NCBI GenBank assembly: GCA_028023455.1
Contig: JAQFVV010000184.1
Coordinates: forward strand, 1,240,001-1,304,000
Reading direction: 5' to 3'
DNA from: Epiperipatus broadwayi
Taxonomy: Eukaryota; Onychophora; Udeonychophora; Euonychophora; Peripatidae
DNA: 64,000 nucleotides
The translations under genes and the position numbers were made by a program. A model generated the notes under the pieces. That model was not told the DNA's origin. It did no database searches and worked only from the letters and a program-made list of their open reading frames with translations. Shown one piece after another: positions 1-11,004 of this stretch; the stretch's first letter is position 1; the number at the start of each line of letters is the position of its first letter.

Positions 1-1278
1 ATTGTTAAATGTTTTTTAGGAAAATGCAAACTTTATTAAAAGTTTTCAAATACATTCAACTGCTAATAATAGCATACAGGTTAATTTATAGCACAACATT
101 TTAGTGGTATTATTTTTCTCCCTTTTTCAGATATTTCTGGTCTGACCAGTGTCAGTACTACTGGGAATCTAATCTGAGACCTTTATATTTATGAAATTGA
201 ATTTAATATGATACACTAGCCAAATAGAAAAAAAATCCAATATTCATGAACCTAAAGATTTCATGTTTGATTGTCATGCCAATGCCATCACTGGCCAAAA
301 CACCTGAAAAAAAGAGAATAATGCTACCTAAAACATGGTTCTATATATTAACATATGTGCTTACTAACAACTAAATGTATTTGAAAAATTTAAAAAAAGT
401 TTGGATTTTTAAAAAAAATTTAACAATTAATATTAAATGATGAAAATGATACAATATATATTACAATTAAAATATCATCATCATAAACTTTCAGAAAAAC
501 AGTATATCTTGAGCTATTGGAGAGTCCCAGTCCATCTGCTTAACAATTTTTTATATATTTGTCTGTGAAACAATTTTTCTTCTGATATTTAATGGAAGAA
601 TGTGTAAAAAAAAATACAGGAATCCACTGCAAAGGAGCAAATTTAAGTATGCCAATAATATTTCATGTGGAAATATTTAATTGAGTATCCAGAAGTTTAT
701 TGTAAAAACTTTTTTCTCTAAACAGAATCACAACAATCACTGATGCTAAAGAAAATATTTACATCATAATCCTAAGTAATGCTGCAATGAATTTCATAGC
801 TGTGTAAGAACTGAATTGTTAACTGTGCTTAATTTCTACAGATTGAAATTCAATCATGAATGTAAAAGATAGCAGATTTTTTTTAACAAAAAAAAGAATG
901 AACAGATTTATGAGATATAAGACAGCTCCTCATAGGGGAACAATAAAAGAAAAAGCATTATTTTCCAGCTTTCCAATTGAAGATAATAGGAGTTGAACAG
1001 TTATATATTCTTATTTTATCTTCCAGATAAATATACTTCCATATTCATTGATTAATCTGTACTAAATTAGACTGACTTGTTTTATCCAAATAAGATTAAA
1101 ATCCATGTCATAGCCATGGTAGATAATTGCACAGCTACTTCATATAAAACACTTGGATATATTGAACTATCAATTCATTAGTATTATTATATTATTTTTC
1201 ACATTATAGTGTGCCTATTATTTATTTTAAAAATTTTTTTTATATCTATTGTTGATAAATCACAATTTAAACACATAA
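1..1278. other. AT-rich stretch without a recognised gene
   Basis: No open frame with family resemblance, no RNA gene and no clear repeat was seen on either strand. The far right part may include the 5' untranslated region of the LINE that follows, but no promoter or target-site duplication could be placed. Confidence 0.5.
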
Positions 1279-1368
1279 TATAATCATCTATCTTTTCGAT
1301 TTAATAGAACCATCCCTAATCTTTTGCTTAAATCACTGCTGAATTATAATAGTGACAAGAGTCTCGTC

Positions 1369-2715
1369 ATGGCCATCACAGACCCTAATTGCTCACTTAT
1401 CAAATTCCCCATAGACTCATTCTGTGCAATGATCAAAAAAGGGTCTATGGGTGCGGGCATTCACAGAATACTAACACATCCCAACGACCGCTATATAGCG
1501 GTCGAGTTCAAAACTTGGGCCGAAAGGAATAATTTCAAAGTCAACAATAGGACCATCAATAACCATTTTATTTGCTATGTTGACTTCAATAGAACATCAG
1601 CATTATCTGGCAGGATAAAAAACTGCATTTCTGGTTTTGAAGAAGATCAGCTTCAAAGCACCCTCAGCCCATTTGGAAAGATATACAAATTTGTATATTT
1701 ACCAGAAGATAGGGCTGGTGATGCAATATTATCTAACACTGCTGTGTTTGAATTGCATCTGAAACAAGGAATTAAACCTACAGATATACCCACTACCATC
1801 AGTTTCAAGGGAGCTCCTATGATTCTTACATTTCTGGGAGTAAGACCCCAATGCTTTGCTTGTGGTCAAAGAACACACTTGATCAGAGAGTGCATGACAA
1901 GGAATTGCTCCCACTGTGGAGAAAGAAACAACCAAAACCATAAATGTTCAGAAATAGACCGAAATGTGCAACCCTTACCCAAAACAAACCAAAGTGATAA
2001 GCAGTGTTTCTCAATAGACCAAAATATTAACACAACCAATTCACTTCAAAGAGATAACCAATTACTAAGTTTTAAAACTTCATTAAACTTACCACATACC
2101 ACAAACAAACAAAACACACAAAAGTTCTCAAGTAACAATGTACCTATACCAACAAAGATAAAACCAAAAGATTTGAACACAGCTACACACAATCAAAAAC
2201 AGCCATACAATCTGATACACACCAACAATCAGGATAAAATGCTACCTTCGCAAAACCATATACCAGATCTCAATAGAGGCAAGACTCAAAACAAAATAAT
2301 TAAGAAGTCGTCTTGTAAAAACAAAACACACATTGAATCTGAGTATAAACCTAATGATGAAACTGAAATGGAGCTTACACAATCCATAATTATAAACAAT
2401 AAAAGAAAATCTTTCACAAACCAAAAGATAGACTCAGAAGATGAGGGTTGTAGTTCCATAGCTCCAGCAAATACTATTAAATCTAGCACAACAAGCAGTA
2501 TCAAGAAGATAAGAAAGACAAGTAACCCTATAATTCCAAACCCATCAAATGGAATAGATAGAGAAGACACATGTGAATCTGTCAATCTTTTTACACCAAC
2601 CTTTTCAGAAGATTCTCAAGTCCTCCGACCAAATATAAGACCAAAGACCAATTCACCATCTACAAACCCGCTTGCGGTTATCTATAGCGGTCACCAACAT
2701 AGTGCAGACTATTAA
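1369..2715 (+). CDS. LINE ORF1, CCHC zinc-knuckle nucleic-acid-binding protein
   Basis: About 448 residues from the ATG at 1369, which has a favourable G after it; the frame is open back to 1279 but has no earlier ATG. A canonical CX2CX4HX4C knuckle begins at the cysteine codon at 1852 (around residue 162), followed at once by a second, irregular cysteine/histidine cluster with CX2C then HKC. The N-terminal part looks globular; the region after residue 200 is rich in Asn, Gln, Thr, Ser and Lys and is likely disordered. ORF1 proteins of this kind bind LINE RNA and form the ribonucleoprotein. The 3' end overlaps ORF2 by 44 bases in another frame. No internal stop is present, so it may be intact. 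Residue function is by family analogy. Confidence 0.75.
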   Translation: MAITDPNCSLIKFPIDSFCAMIKKGSMGAGIHRILTHPNDRYIAVEFKTWAERNNFKVNNRTINNHFICYVDFNRTSALSGRIKNCISGFEEDQLQSTLSPFGKIYKFVYLPEDRAGDAILSNTAVFELHLKQGIKPTDIPTTISFKGAPMILTFLGVRPQCFACGQRTHLIRECMTRNCSHCGERNNQNHKCSEIDRNVQPLPKTNQSDKQCFSIDQNINTTNSLQRDNQLLSFKTSLNLPHTTNKQNTQKFSSNNVPIPTKIKPKDLNTATHNQKQPYNLIHTNNQDKMLPSQNHIPDLNRGKTQNKIIKKSSCKNKTHIESEYKPNDETEMELTQSIIINNKRKSFTNQKIDSEDEGCSSIAPANTIKSSTTSSIKKIRKTSNPIIPNPSNGIDREDTCESVNLFTPTFSEDSQVLRPNIRPKTNSPSTNPLAVIYSGHQHSADY

Positions 2716-5700
2716 TTGTAAGATTGTGGGGTTGAATATAAGAGGTATCAACTCCACTGCCCGTGTATATGACATAAAACACTGGTTTCAAAACAACCTA
2801 CCACATATACTATTCATGGGAGAAACTAAATATCACATAAACTCCAGCAGTATTATCATGGAAGAACTATCCAAATTGGGTTACACTCAGTTTAGCACTA
2901 GTAATGTAGCAGCTGGAGGAGTAGGCATAATTATAAATAGTAAAAATGCTCCAGATAGTTTTAAAATTACTTACACAGACAAAAATATAATATCTATCAA
3001 ACTCACATATGGAACTACCACCTTTAATGCTATATACATATACACTCCTAACAATGTCAGTTCATATATTAAAATAGTTAATAGCATCAACCTGATAATC
3101 TCCACCAGTAGCTGGCCAACAGTGATTGTTGGGGATTTTAACACTTCCTATGGAGAATTTGTCAATAAATACCTTCATCTTCTGAATAGAAGCTTTCTTA
3201 GTGGGGAAGGTTTTTTTCCAGATAGTGCTTTTTCATTCTATACCAGAAGACACAAATCTTTGATAGATCTGGTCTTTTACACACCCGAATTCCACTACAT
3301 TATGGAGGCAGTGCTTCAGCCTGTAGCATTCTCTGACCACTTTGCAGTGGTCATCTCAATGCAAATTGATAACCTCACACAACTGAATCACAACAAAACG
3401 ATTAGAATGCTAACAAAGGCCAACATAACTGAAGCCATCCCATCAGAGGCATATATTCTATTTAGGAAAATAGATATACTTTCAAGACCACCTGAAGAGG
3501 CTTGGTTTGCACTAGTGGGAGTTCTCCAAACTCTAATAGTCCAGTACTCCCGCAGGTCAAAGTGCCCAACCTCATTATTAAAGGACCTAGAGAACATTAA
3601 TGCTCAACTTAAACAGTTCTCTACTGAAAGCAACTCGATAGATGACATCATCTCACTTAAGAATGAATATAAAGCAAAGCAAAAAGCCCTTGCTGAATAT
3701 GTGTCTCTGAAAAGATCCAAGATATATCTGGCTCCTCAATATTGTTGGACTAGAGGATATCTCAGGTGGGCCCTGGGGCCACAGAAAAAACAAAATACTC
3801 CAATACTAATTAAACATCAGGGCACCAGCATGACTGGATACCACATGCTTGAAAAAATTAAACTACACTTTGAAAACAAATTAAAAAAACAAAACTCATC
3901 AGTAGATCATGATTGGACAAGACATTCATCCAGTGATGATCATTTGATCACAGTCCAAGATATTAAAAACAAACTATGCTCCCTTCCAGACAGCATCCAT
4001 CCTGGAATGCATGGGATACCTAAATTTCTTCTCTCCCACTTAAGCAATTTTACTGTCCCAATCATCATGTTAATGATTGACCATCTTGCGCAAAAGCAAA
4101 GGTTCATTAAAAATTTATATCCAGTTGCATTGGTGCCATTTATGAAAAAGAGCAAAGACCCTACTGATATAAACAACATAAGACCCATATCCATGTCTCC
4201 ACTCTTAATAAAGATTATAGAGGGTGTCATTAAAGATAAGATACAACATAAAATCCTGAGTCATATCATGCCCTCTCAGTATGCCAAAAAAGGCTCCTCA
4301 GCACTCACGGCGATTGGTGAAACCAAAATACTCTTGGATTACATCAGAACCAACAGAAAATCCAAGCCCATTGCCGTACAACTTGACATATCCGAGGCAT
4401 TTGACTCAGTCAATATCAGCACACTGCTGAATATTTTGGAGGGCCTTGGTGTTCCCTCCCAGATAATTCAGATATTGGACAATTTACTACACAATAGGGA
4501 AATTCACATATCACTCAATGGAGTATATACAAACAGTTTTACTCCGAATACTTCAATTCCACAAGGATCTCCACTCAGTGCTCTCCTGTTTGCCTGCTAC
4601 ATCAATCCACTTCTTAAAGACATTGAAGATAACCTACCTGGAGTATATATACCCAGACTCAAAAGAGCGATCAAAGCAATCGCTTACATGGATGATGTCT
4701 TGATCATTCTGCCAACTCAGAAATATCTAAACACACTATATAAAATATTGGACAAATATACAAATCTATCAGACCTAAAAATAAATACAGGAAAATCCAC
4801 AGCTTGGTCTATCCTATCTGGAAAAAAAAATCAAATCGCGCTTCCAAGCTGAACCACAGAAATTTCTGGGATTTAATATTTCAAAATCGCAATCAGCAAT
4901 GTCTAAAGAACTTCAGGCAAAAATCCTCCAGTCCACAGACCAGATCACTAAGACCCTCTCAAAGGTATACCTTTCGCTCTATGGTAAGGTTTCACTGCTA
5001 AATATAAAGATTTACAGCAAAATTGCATACTACCTGCCAATGATGAATGCAAATAAAACATTCATCAAGAAAATTGAGCAATATTGCTCAAGATTACTAT
5101 GGAAAGGACAAACTGTTTCCATCAGCATGAGAAACATGCAGGAAAACAAAAGATTAAATGGAATGTCACTACATTCCATCACTTCAATTAACTATCAGAA
5201 ATCACACACTCTGATATATAATCTAGTCCAAAAGTATGGCCATGACCAGATCACTGAATCCATAATTCCTACCGACACACCACCCCCCAAAAAATTAAGC
5301 TGGCTTGACCATCTAATCCTGTCAACAATGCAACAAAATACAAATGCCCATAACAACTATCAAAGCAAGATCAAGCTATGGGATGCCCATCGCATCCTAA
5401 AACAAAATAATCAAATCTCTACTACAAGATTAGGAATAACTAATCACAAGCTGATTACCCTATTCAAGTATTGGGCTCTAGAACCAAAATACTTAGATTA
5501 CTTACTTAAAATTAATCTGGATGCCATGCCGGTCAACTGGTTCCTCAGATATAAAAGATCTATCACCAAAGTCCAATCAATTTGCCACAGCTGTGGCAGG
5601 GATGAGGAAACATTTGACCACATAATTAAAACATGCATGGGTCTAGGTAATATTAAAACAATAATATTTAACAATTCAAAGATAGACTACTACAAAATAC

Positions 5701-5927
5701 TTAATATAAAAGAATGCATTCGTGGAAGAGATATTCCTACAATCAGGCTGTCAATTTTCATCACCTATGCCATTTGGATTGTAAGGTGCAAGGCACAATA
5801 CCAACATCCCAAGCCAGATGAAAACTCATTATTTATTCAAAGCATAGAGAAAATTAAACAAAGAGACAAAACTCTTGCCACAACATTCATTTTTCAAGAG
5901 ACATGGAAGCTATATCAGACTCTCTAA
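2672..5927 (+). pseudogene. LINE ORF2: endonuclease, reverse transcriptase and zf-RVT, one frameshift
   Basis: The first part (2672-4852) holds the AP-endonuclease: asparagine in LNIRG near residue 22, glutamate in GETK at 51, GDFN at 154-157 and SDH at 221-223. The RT follows, with the first catalytic Asp in QLDISEAFDSV near 572, the IPQGSPLS block and a YMDD box at 672-675 (codons 4685-4696). The frame then ends early at 4852 because of a one-base change in a run of nine A at about 4822-4830. The other frame carries on through 4899-5927 with the thumb/linker and a CX2CX8HX4C knuckle near 5585. Total coding length about 1085 residues, normal for the family. No ATG lies upstream of the endonuclease Asn in this frame, so translation probably depends on the ORF1 overlap. 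Apart from the A-run the element looks functional. Confidence 0.85.
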
Positions 5928-6278
5928 TAAAGTTAACAAAGAACTTAAACACTAAATACCTAACCTTGTTTAACTCAATAATGTTAGTTCCATAACTCAT
6001 CTCCATATTTGTAATATATCATCCATATTAATTAGTTTAATAAATGTTTTGAGAAATATATCCATATAAATAAGTTTGTTTGTTTTTTTTTAAAAAAAAG
6101 AATCTATTTTTGTTTATTTAATTAAAAATAATAATAATAATCTTATTTTCTTTTAATTCAGTGGCATAAAAACTTACTTGGTTCAATTTAAAATTTTCTA
6201 TTAAAAATTTTAAAAGATGTTTTTTTCTTTTGTTTGTAACTTTCTACCAAAATTTTAAATTTAAACAGAGACATTTTT

Positions 6279-6366
6279 TTTTCTCATGTATCATAGCATC
6301 AGCCGGGAAGCGAACCCGCTAACCCGGGAGGGAAGCGAACCCGCTAACCTCGACCACCAATGCTTG
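6279..6366 (-). mobile_element. tRNA-derived SINE, rearranged copy
   Basis: On the minus strand it has the same box A-like start (TGGTCGAG), box B-like GGTTCGCTTCC and 'tgctatga' tail as the copies at 28.4 and 40.7 kb. The middle is altered: the segment around 'aagcgaacccgctaacc' occurs twice and the anticodon-arm region is missing. Similar sequence ACAG(AG)ACATTTTT on both sides (6265-6278 and 6367-6378) looks like a target-site duplication that differs by two bases. Confidence 0.65.
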
Positions 6367-6379
6367 ACAGACATTTTTG

Positions 6380-7044
6380 CTTTGTTTGTAATTTTATATT
6401 AAAAGACGTGTTTTTTGTGATGCCCTTGGTTGTTTATTACAGTAGAAGAATGCAGAAACTGGAGCTCAATGTCTATAAACCGCAGGACAGCTCTGTCACT
6501 TCTAGCCCTAGCAATAAACCAATTGATTACTTCTTTTTTTTTTCTACGTTAAGTGAAGTGATAAAAGTCACCATAAGGAAATGTGTCAATTTATTTATTT
6601 TACTTTTTATAATAAAATGATAATTAGATAAGATTATTTATTTTTAAAAATCTAATAGCCATATGAATTAATATAAATTTCAATTTTTAAACATATGTAA
6701 TTATTATAATAGTTATATATATTGTACTTTAAATACATATACAAATGCAGGCACATTTTATAAATAACAAGCGTAGAATATTTTGAATCGTAATGTCTGA
6801 GGCCTACTTAAACCTAATGGTTAAGTTATACTTCATTAGTACTGTAATTTTAAAAAATGATATTGAATTGCTTCTTGTCTATAATTTTTAATATTTCTAT
6901 TGTATTTATATATCTGTCATTTATTTATTTCATCAATGACAGCTCAAAAGTTAACTGTTTGTATATATTTAATTCTAATATTCTCAAGGATAAATGAATT
7001 CATAGTATTATTTCTGGGAAATTCTGTGTAATAAAAATATAATA
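6380..7044. other. AT-rich stretch without a recognised gene
   Basis: Simple A/T runs and no coding or repeat signal seen on either strand. Confidence 0.4.
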
Positions 7045-7335
7045 GCTAAATAGTAGACATTTCAGTACAATAACAAGTACTTTCCTCAGAGCGTCTGCTT
7101 TATCAAATCATAAGAATGTGGTGAGATTTTATTCCTTTTTTTTTTTTCTCATTCTTAAATTCTATTGGTTGAAAAGTTTTAAAAAATATTTTATCTTCCA
7201 ATAGCTTTTTCCAAATATTGTTTTTAATTCATAGGTTTCATTTATGCTTTTAGGATTTTTAAAAATCTTCATTGCTTCTCTTAGTAATCTTTGGTCATAT
7301 TGTTGGATTTTTTGTTCAGAATACATATTTTATTA
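7045..7335 (-). repeat. Penelope-like C-terminal fragment, inverted copy R1
   Basis: This is the reverse complement of the 8850-9160 and 9600-9776 segments. On the minus strand it reads, with breaks, a stretch like 'YDQRLLREAMKIFK', resembling the region near the end of Penelope-like GIY-YIG proteins where a Glu-containing helix is followed by an Asn motif. The assignment is by motif resemblance only; the repeat relation itself is directly visible. Confidence 0.5.
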
Positions 7336-7694
7336 AAAGTGATATTTTGATAATTTAATGTGTAAATAAATGACTAATGAATTAGATTTTTCTCTAACTG
7401 CCAAAATTGCTCTTCCTTTCTTATGCTTATTCTATGATTGGTCTGCTCAATAGAATTTTATATATACCATGAGACTCCAAAGAAATTTACTCTTTAGGGC
7501 ATGAAAATACTTCATTAATTTTTTTTAATGTAATATATATTGTGTGGCTATTTTTTTTTTTTAAATCATTACCAATTGGATCAGTTACTTCCTTTATATA
7601 TGGCAAAACAGTCTTAATTTTTGAAGTATCAAAATATTTTTTCTTATTATATAAAAAAGCCCTATTAATGCAGCAGCAACAATTAGATTACATA

Positions 7695-8636
7695 ATGATA
7701 GTTGAAAAATCAACATTGAAAAAGGTGTAAGACAGGGTGACTCCATATCTCCAAAACGTTTTACAGCAATGCTACAAGAAGAATTTTGTGGATTAAAATG
7801 GGAAGCTAAAGGAGTGAAAGTAAATGGAAATTATTTAAGTCATTTAGATTTTGCAGATGATGTAGTTGTTTTTGCAATTAATGCTTTAGAGCTACAGGAA
7901 ATGTTGCAGAAGTTATCAGATGAAAGTAGGAAAGTAGGACTAAAGATAAATGTTAAAAAGACTAAAGTAATGTTTAATAGATTTTCTCAAAATATAAAAA
8001 TAAAGATTGATTATGATGAGTTAGAAGAAGTTAACAGTTACAAATACCTTGGTCAGATTATTAATACAGATGGAAACATAATGGATGAAATTAATCATAG
8101 AATTAAACTTGTTTGAGTGCTTTTGGTAGAAATGACTTGATACTAAAAGGAAATATGCCTACGTGTTTGAAAAGAAAGGTTTTTTAATAAATGTATTTTG
8201 CCAGTTTTTACTTATGGGTCTGAGACTTGGACACTTAATAGAAGAGCAATACAGAGGCTTCAGAACACTCAAAGAAGTATGGAGAGATGCATGTTGGGAG
8301 TAACAAGAAGAGATCGAAAACACAATGTATGGGTAAGAGAACAAACAGGTGTTACTAACCTCATTGAAAAAATTAAAAGACTGAAATGGAGTTGGGCTGG
8401 ACATATTGCTAGAAGATATAATAGATAGACAATTGAAATTTTAAACTGGATTCTAAGAGATTGTAAAAAACTCAGAAAGAGACTACATGTGAGATGGATG
8501 GATGAAATAAGAAAGGGTGCAGGGGTGGTGTGGAAAAGAGAATCTAAAGATAGGAAAAGATGGATTGAACTTGGAGAGACCTTCATCCTGCAATAGATTG
8601 ATAATGGTTGATGATAATGATAATGATGATTAAAAT
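7695..8636 (+). pseudogene. RTE-clade LINE reverse transcriptase, 5'-truncated relic
   Basis: The reading starts at the RT block 'GVRQGD' (7724), goes through FADD (7851-7862) and 'YKYLGQ', then after frame changes near 8114 and 8183 through 'LPVFTYGSETW' and a C-terminal region ending at 8597. This order matches the RTE (BovB-like) group. The tail at 8597-8636 is a degenerate GATAAT/GATGAT repeat, the usual RTE 3' end in place of poly-A. The endonuclease and first half of the RT are missing. Two frameshifts and stops make it inactive. It lies between inverted Penelope-like fragments. Confidence 0.85.
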
Positions 8637-8754
8637 GATTATATTTAAAAACATTTTTTTAGTCGCATAGATATCTTGGTGAAAATAGCTGTCATTCGAA
8701 AGTCTCTTAGTTTTATCTAACAATATCTTTGCCACTGAAAATAATTGTGCTGGA

Positions 8755-8925
8755 TGAGATCTTTTAAAAATCTCTACAGCTTCCCTTAGCAATCTCTGGT
8801 CATATTGTTCAATTTTTCCAGAATATGATATATAATATCAATTTTAATGAACCACATATTCTGGCAAAAATTGAACAATATGACTAGAGATTGCTAAGGA
8901 AAGCTATAGAGATTTTTAAAAGGCC
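8755..8925. repeat. Inverted repeat made of two Penelope-like ends
   Basis: Arms of about 60 bp at 8765-8830 and 8850-8920 are reverse complements (both carry 'ctctagtcatattg'/'caatatgac'-type sequence), separated by about 20 bp. Each arm carries the same 'REAIEIFKR' coding motif as the neighbouring repeats, one on each strand, so the hairpin results from two copies meeting head to head. Confidence 0.6.
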
Positions 8926-9330
8926 TAAAAACATAAATGAAATGGAATTAAAGAAAATTAACAACATTTGGAAAAAGCTATTGAAGGATAAAATATTTTT
9001 TAAAACTTCTCAACCAATAGAATTTGTGAATGAGGAGAAAATAACAAAGGAAAAAAACACCGATTTTAAATCTCACCACAACATTCTTATGATGTCAGAA
9101 AGAAGAAGCTCTGAGGAAAGTACTTGTTATTGTACTGAAATGTCCGATATTTAGCAATTATATTTTTATTACAAGGAAGCTCCCTAAAATAATACTATCT
9201 TACCATACACATTCTTATGATTTGAGAATGAAAAAGCTCTGAGGAAAGTATTTAGCTATAATATTTTTTTATACAGAAGCTCCTGGAAATAATGCTATGA
9301 ATTCATTTATCTATGAGAATATCAGAATTA
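8850..9330 (+). repeat. Penelope-like C-terminal fragment, copy R2, with tail
   Basis: An open frame at 8891-9154 encodes about 88 residues starting 'LRKAIEIFKRPKNIN' and ends near 'CTEMSDI'. The same protein can be read in R1 and R3. The region after the stop repeats part of itself ('agctctgaggaaagta' at about 9108 and again at 9235). I read it as the C-terminal tail and 3' untranslated part of a Penelope-like element, but the GIY-YIG core itself is not present, so the family call is tentative. Confidence 0.5.
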
Positions 9331-9599
9331 ATATATATAAACTATGACAGAGAATAAAATTAAATAGACCAAGTATACTCTGGACATGTAACTGACATAA
9401 TCATGGTTGACAATAAGTTTGAAGTTTATCATTAATTATTTAAGAGATCCAATTTTTGTTAATTTAAATGCTATTGACTCTTTAATTCATTATGTATTCA
9501 TTTTGCACAATAAACCAAGACTCTTTGATTTTTCCTTTCTAATGTTTCTTTCTTCACACATTATCTTAACAATGCCAAGGTCAAAGCTGTGTCCATAAA

Positions 9600-9777
9600 C
9601 TACTGGAAGATAAAATATTTTTTAAACTTCTCAACTAATAGAATTTGAGAATGAGGAGAAAATAACAAAGGAAAAAATAATGATTTTAAATCCTACCACA
9701 CACGTTCTTATAATTTGAGACAGAAGAAGCTTTGAGGAAAGTACTTATTATTGTACTAAAACATCAGCTATTTAGTT
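9600..9777 (+). repeat. Penelope-like fragment, copy R3, interrupted
   Basis: Matches R2 from its 'gataaaatattttttaaa' part to 'cagctatttag', with small deletions. The match resumes at 10934 ('ttattatatttttattac') and ends near 11000, so this copy was split by the 9778-10933 insertion. Confidence 0.65.
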
Positions 9778-10933
9778 TGTAAACAGTCGGGTTTAAACCC
9801 TAGTTACAATGTAGAAAGGCGCACACATATGTGATATAGTTTAAAATTAGTTTCATATAATTTGATTTTATTTCGTTTTAGTATTTATTTTGTAGTGGGA
9901 GAAAATGTTTAAAATTTTATTAAAGTAAGAAAAGAGGGGGGGAATTTTTTTATTTTTTAAAAGGGATAGATGTATTTAGTGTGGATAGACAATTTTAGAA
10001 ACGAACGTATGAATACATTTTTGATCCAAGATAAGAGATTATTGTAAAAAAAAAAAAAAAAAAGATATATTAAACTAAGGTCTTATCTGAATTTGAATAA
10101 AAAAAATAATAAAAGGAATTGGAGAAAAAGTTTGAGGAATGTAATCCAAAAAAGGAAAGTTTTTTATTAGCTTAACTGGCACCTATACAATGTGGGGAAG
10201 AAGGGAGATTGTTTAGAAAAAAAAAAAAAAAGTGACAGAGAGTGGAGACGTATTTTTTTTTATGTGGTTTTTATTTTGGTTTTCAAAGAGGAAGAGAAAT
10301 AAAAAATTTCAATTTTTTTTTTTATATATATTTTTAAGAAGAGATAGGCGCAAGCGAAAGGGTGGGTTTCGGTCCCCAGAGAGGAGCGGAGAACACTACC
10401 GGAGATATACAACCTTGCAAGGGAACGACCGACTCGGAAGAACGAAGGGAGAACGTAGACGTTTGCTGGGATTATGTTTTTCTTCTTATTTTGATATCCC
10501 GGGCCATCGGCAAAAATGCAGGTAATATGAACCTAAGATATTTTTTTCCAAAAATATTTCGAAAACCCAGGAGAACAACAAGGAAGAACATATATTTTTA
10601 TGATAAGGCCTCAAACGATAGATTTGTATTGTGTAAACCCCAACGTAGGTTTTATTGGGTTAGTAAATGTAAAAGGGGAGGAATTTTCTTAAGTAAAAGA
10701 AAATATAAATAAAGTTATTTTAAGGCTATATCAGGTATGTTTTATTATTTGACTCATAGAATATAGTTCATGAATTTAAACAATGATCCGGTTTCCTGTT
10801 GTAAGAATTTTCCCCGCATTTCCTAGTTTGGCCCCCCCCGAGCTGGCTAGAGCCCCTGTTTCTTCCCCTGAAGGTGCTGGGGGGCCCTGGGGATCCCTTT
10901 TCTAAGAAAAGGGAAAAATTTTTTTTAACGGCG
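9778..10933 (+). mobile_element. 1156-bp insertion, probable solo LTR of unknown family
   Basis: Uninterrupted relatives of the flanking repeat (R1, R2) show that this block is an insertion. AGTT flanks it on both sides (9774-9777 and 10934-10937), a 4-bp target duplication. It starts TGTAAACAG as LTRs do, but ends AACGGCG rather than CA, so the right edge or the family is uncertain. It is GC-richer than its surroundings, especially 10355-10500 and 10820-10900, with runs of C and G. A TATA-like 'atataaataaag' is at about 10703. A frame at 10232-10525 has no recognisable domain. Alternatives are another transposon class or a non-autonomous element. Confidence 0.5.
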
Positions 10934-11004
10934 AGTTATTATATTTTTATTACATGGAAACTCCCAGAAATAATACTATGAATTCATATATATACAGCAT
11001 ATTA

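Larger units (their letters stand above)
1279..6045 (+). mobile_element. Nearly intact non-LTR retrotransposon (LINE), APE endonuclease type
   Basis: Two long overlapping coding regions in LINE order: a nucleic-acid-binding ORF1 with CCHC knuckles, then ORF2 with an AP-type endonuclease, reverse transcriptase and a terminal zinc-knuckle (zf-RVT) domain. Together they span about 4.6 kb, close to a full-length element. The 5' boundary is set to the last in-frame stop before ORF1 and is only a limit. The 3' end is taken just after an AATAAA-like 'aataaatg' near 6040; no long poly-A tail or target-site duplication is obvious. The combination of CCHC ORF1, APE and zf-RVT fits the L1/Tx1 group, but the clade is inferred by motif only. 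A diverged relative lies at 15.8-17.9 kb. Confidence 0.85.

Noticed and set aside
8159-8586. Minus-strand frames of 80-105 codons
   Set aside because: They are shadows of the RTE coding relic on the plus strand.
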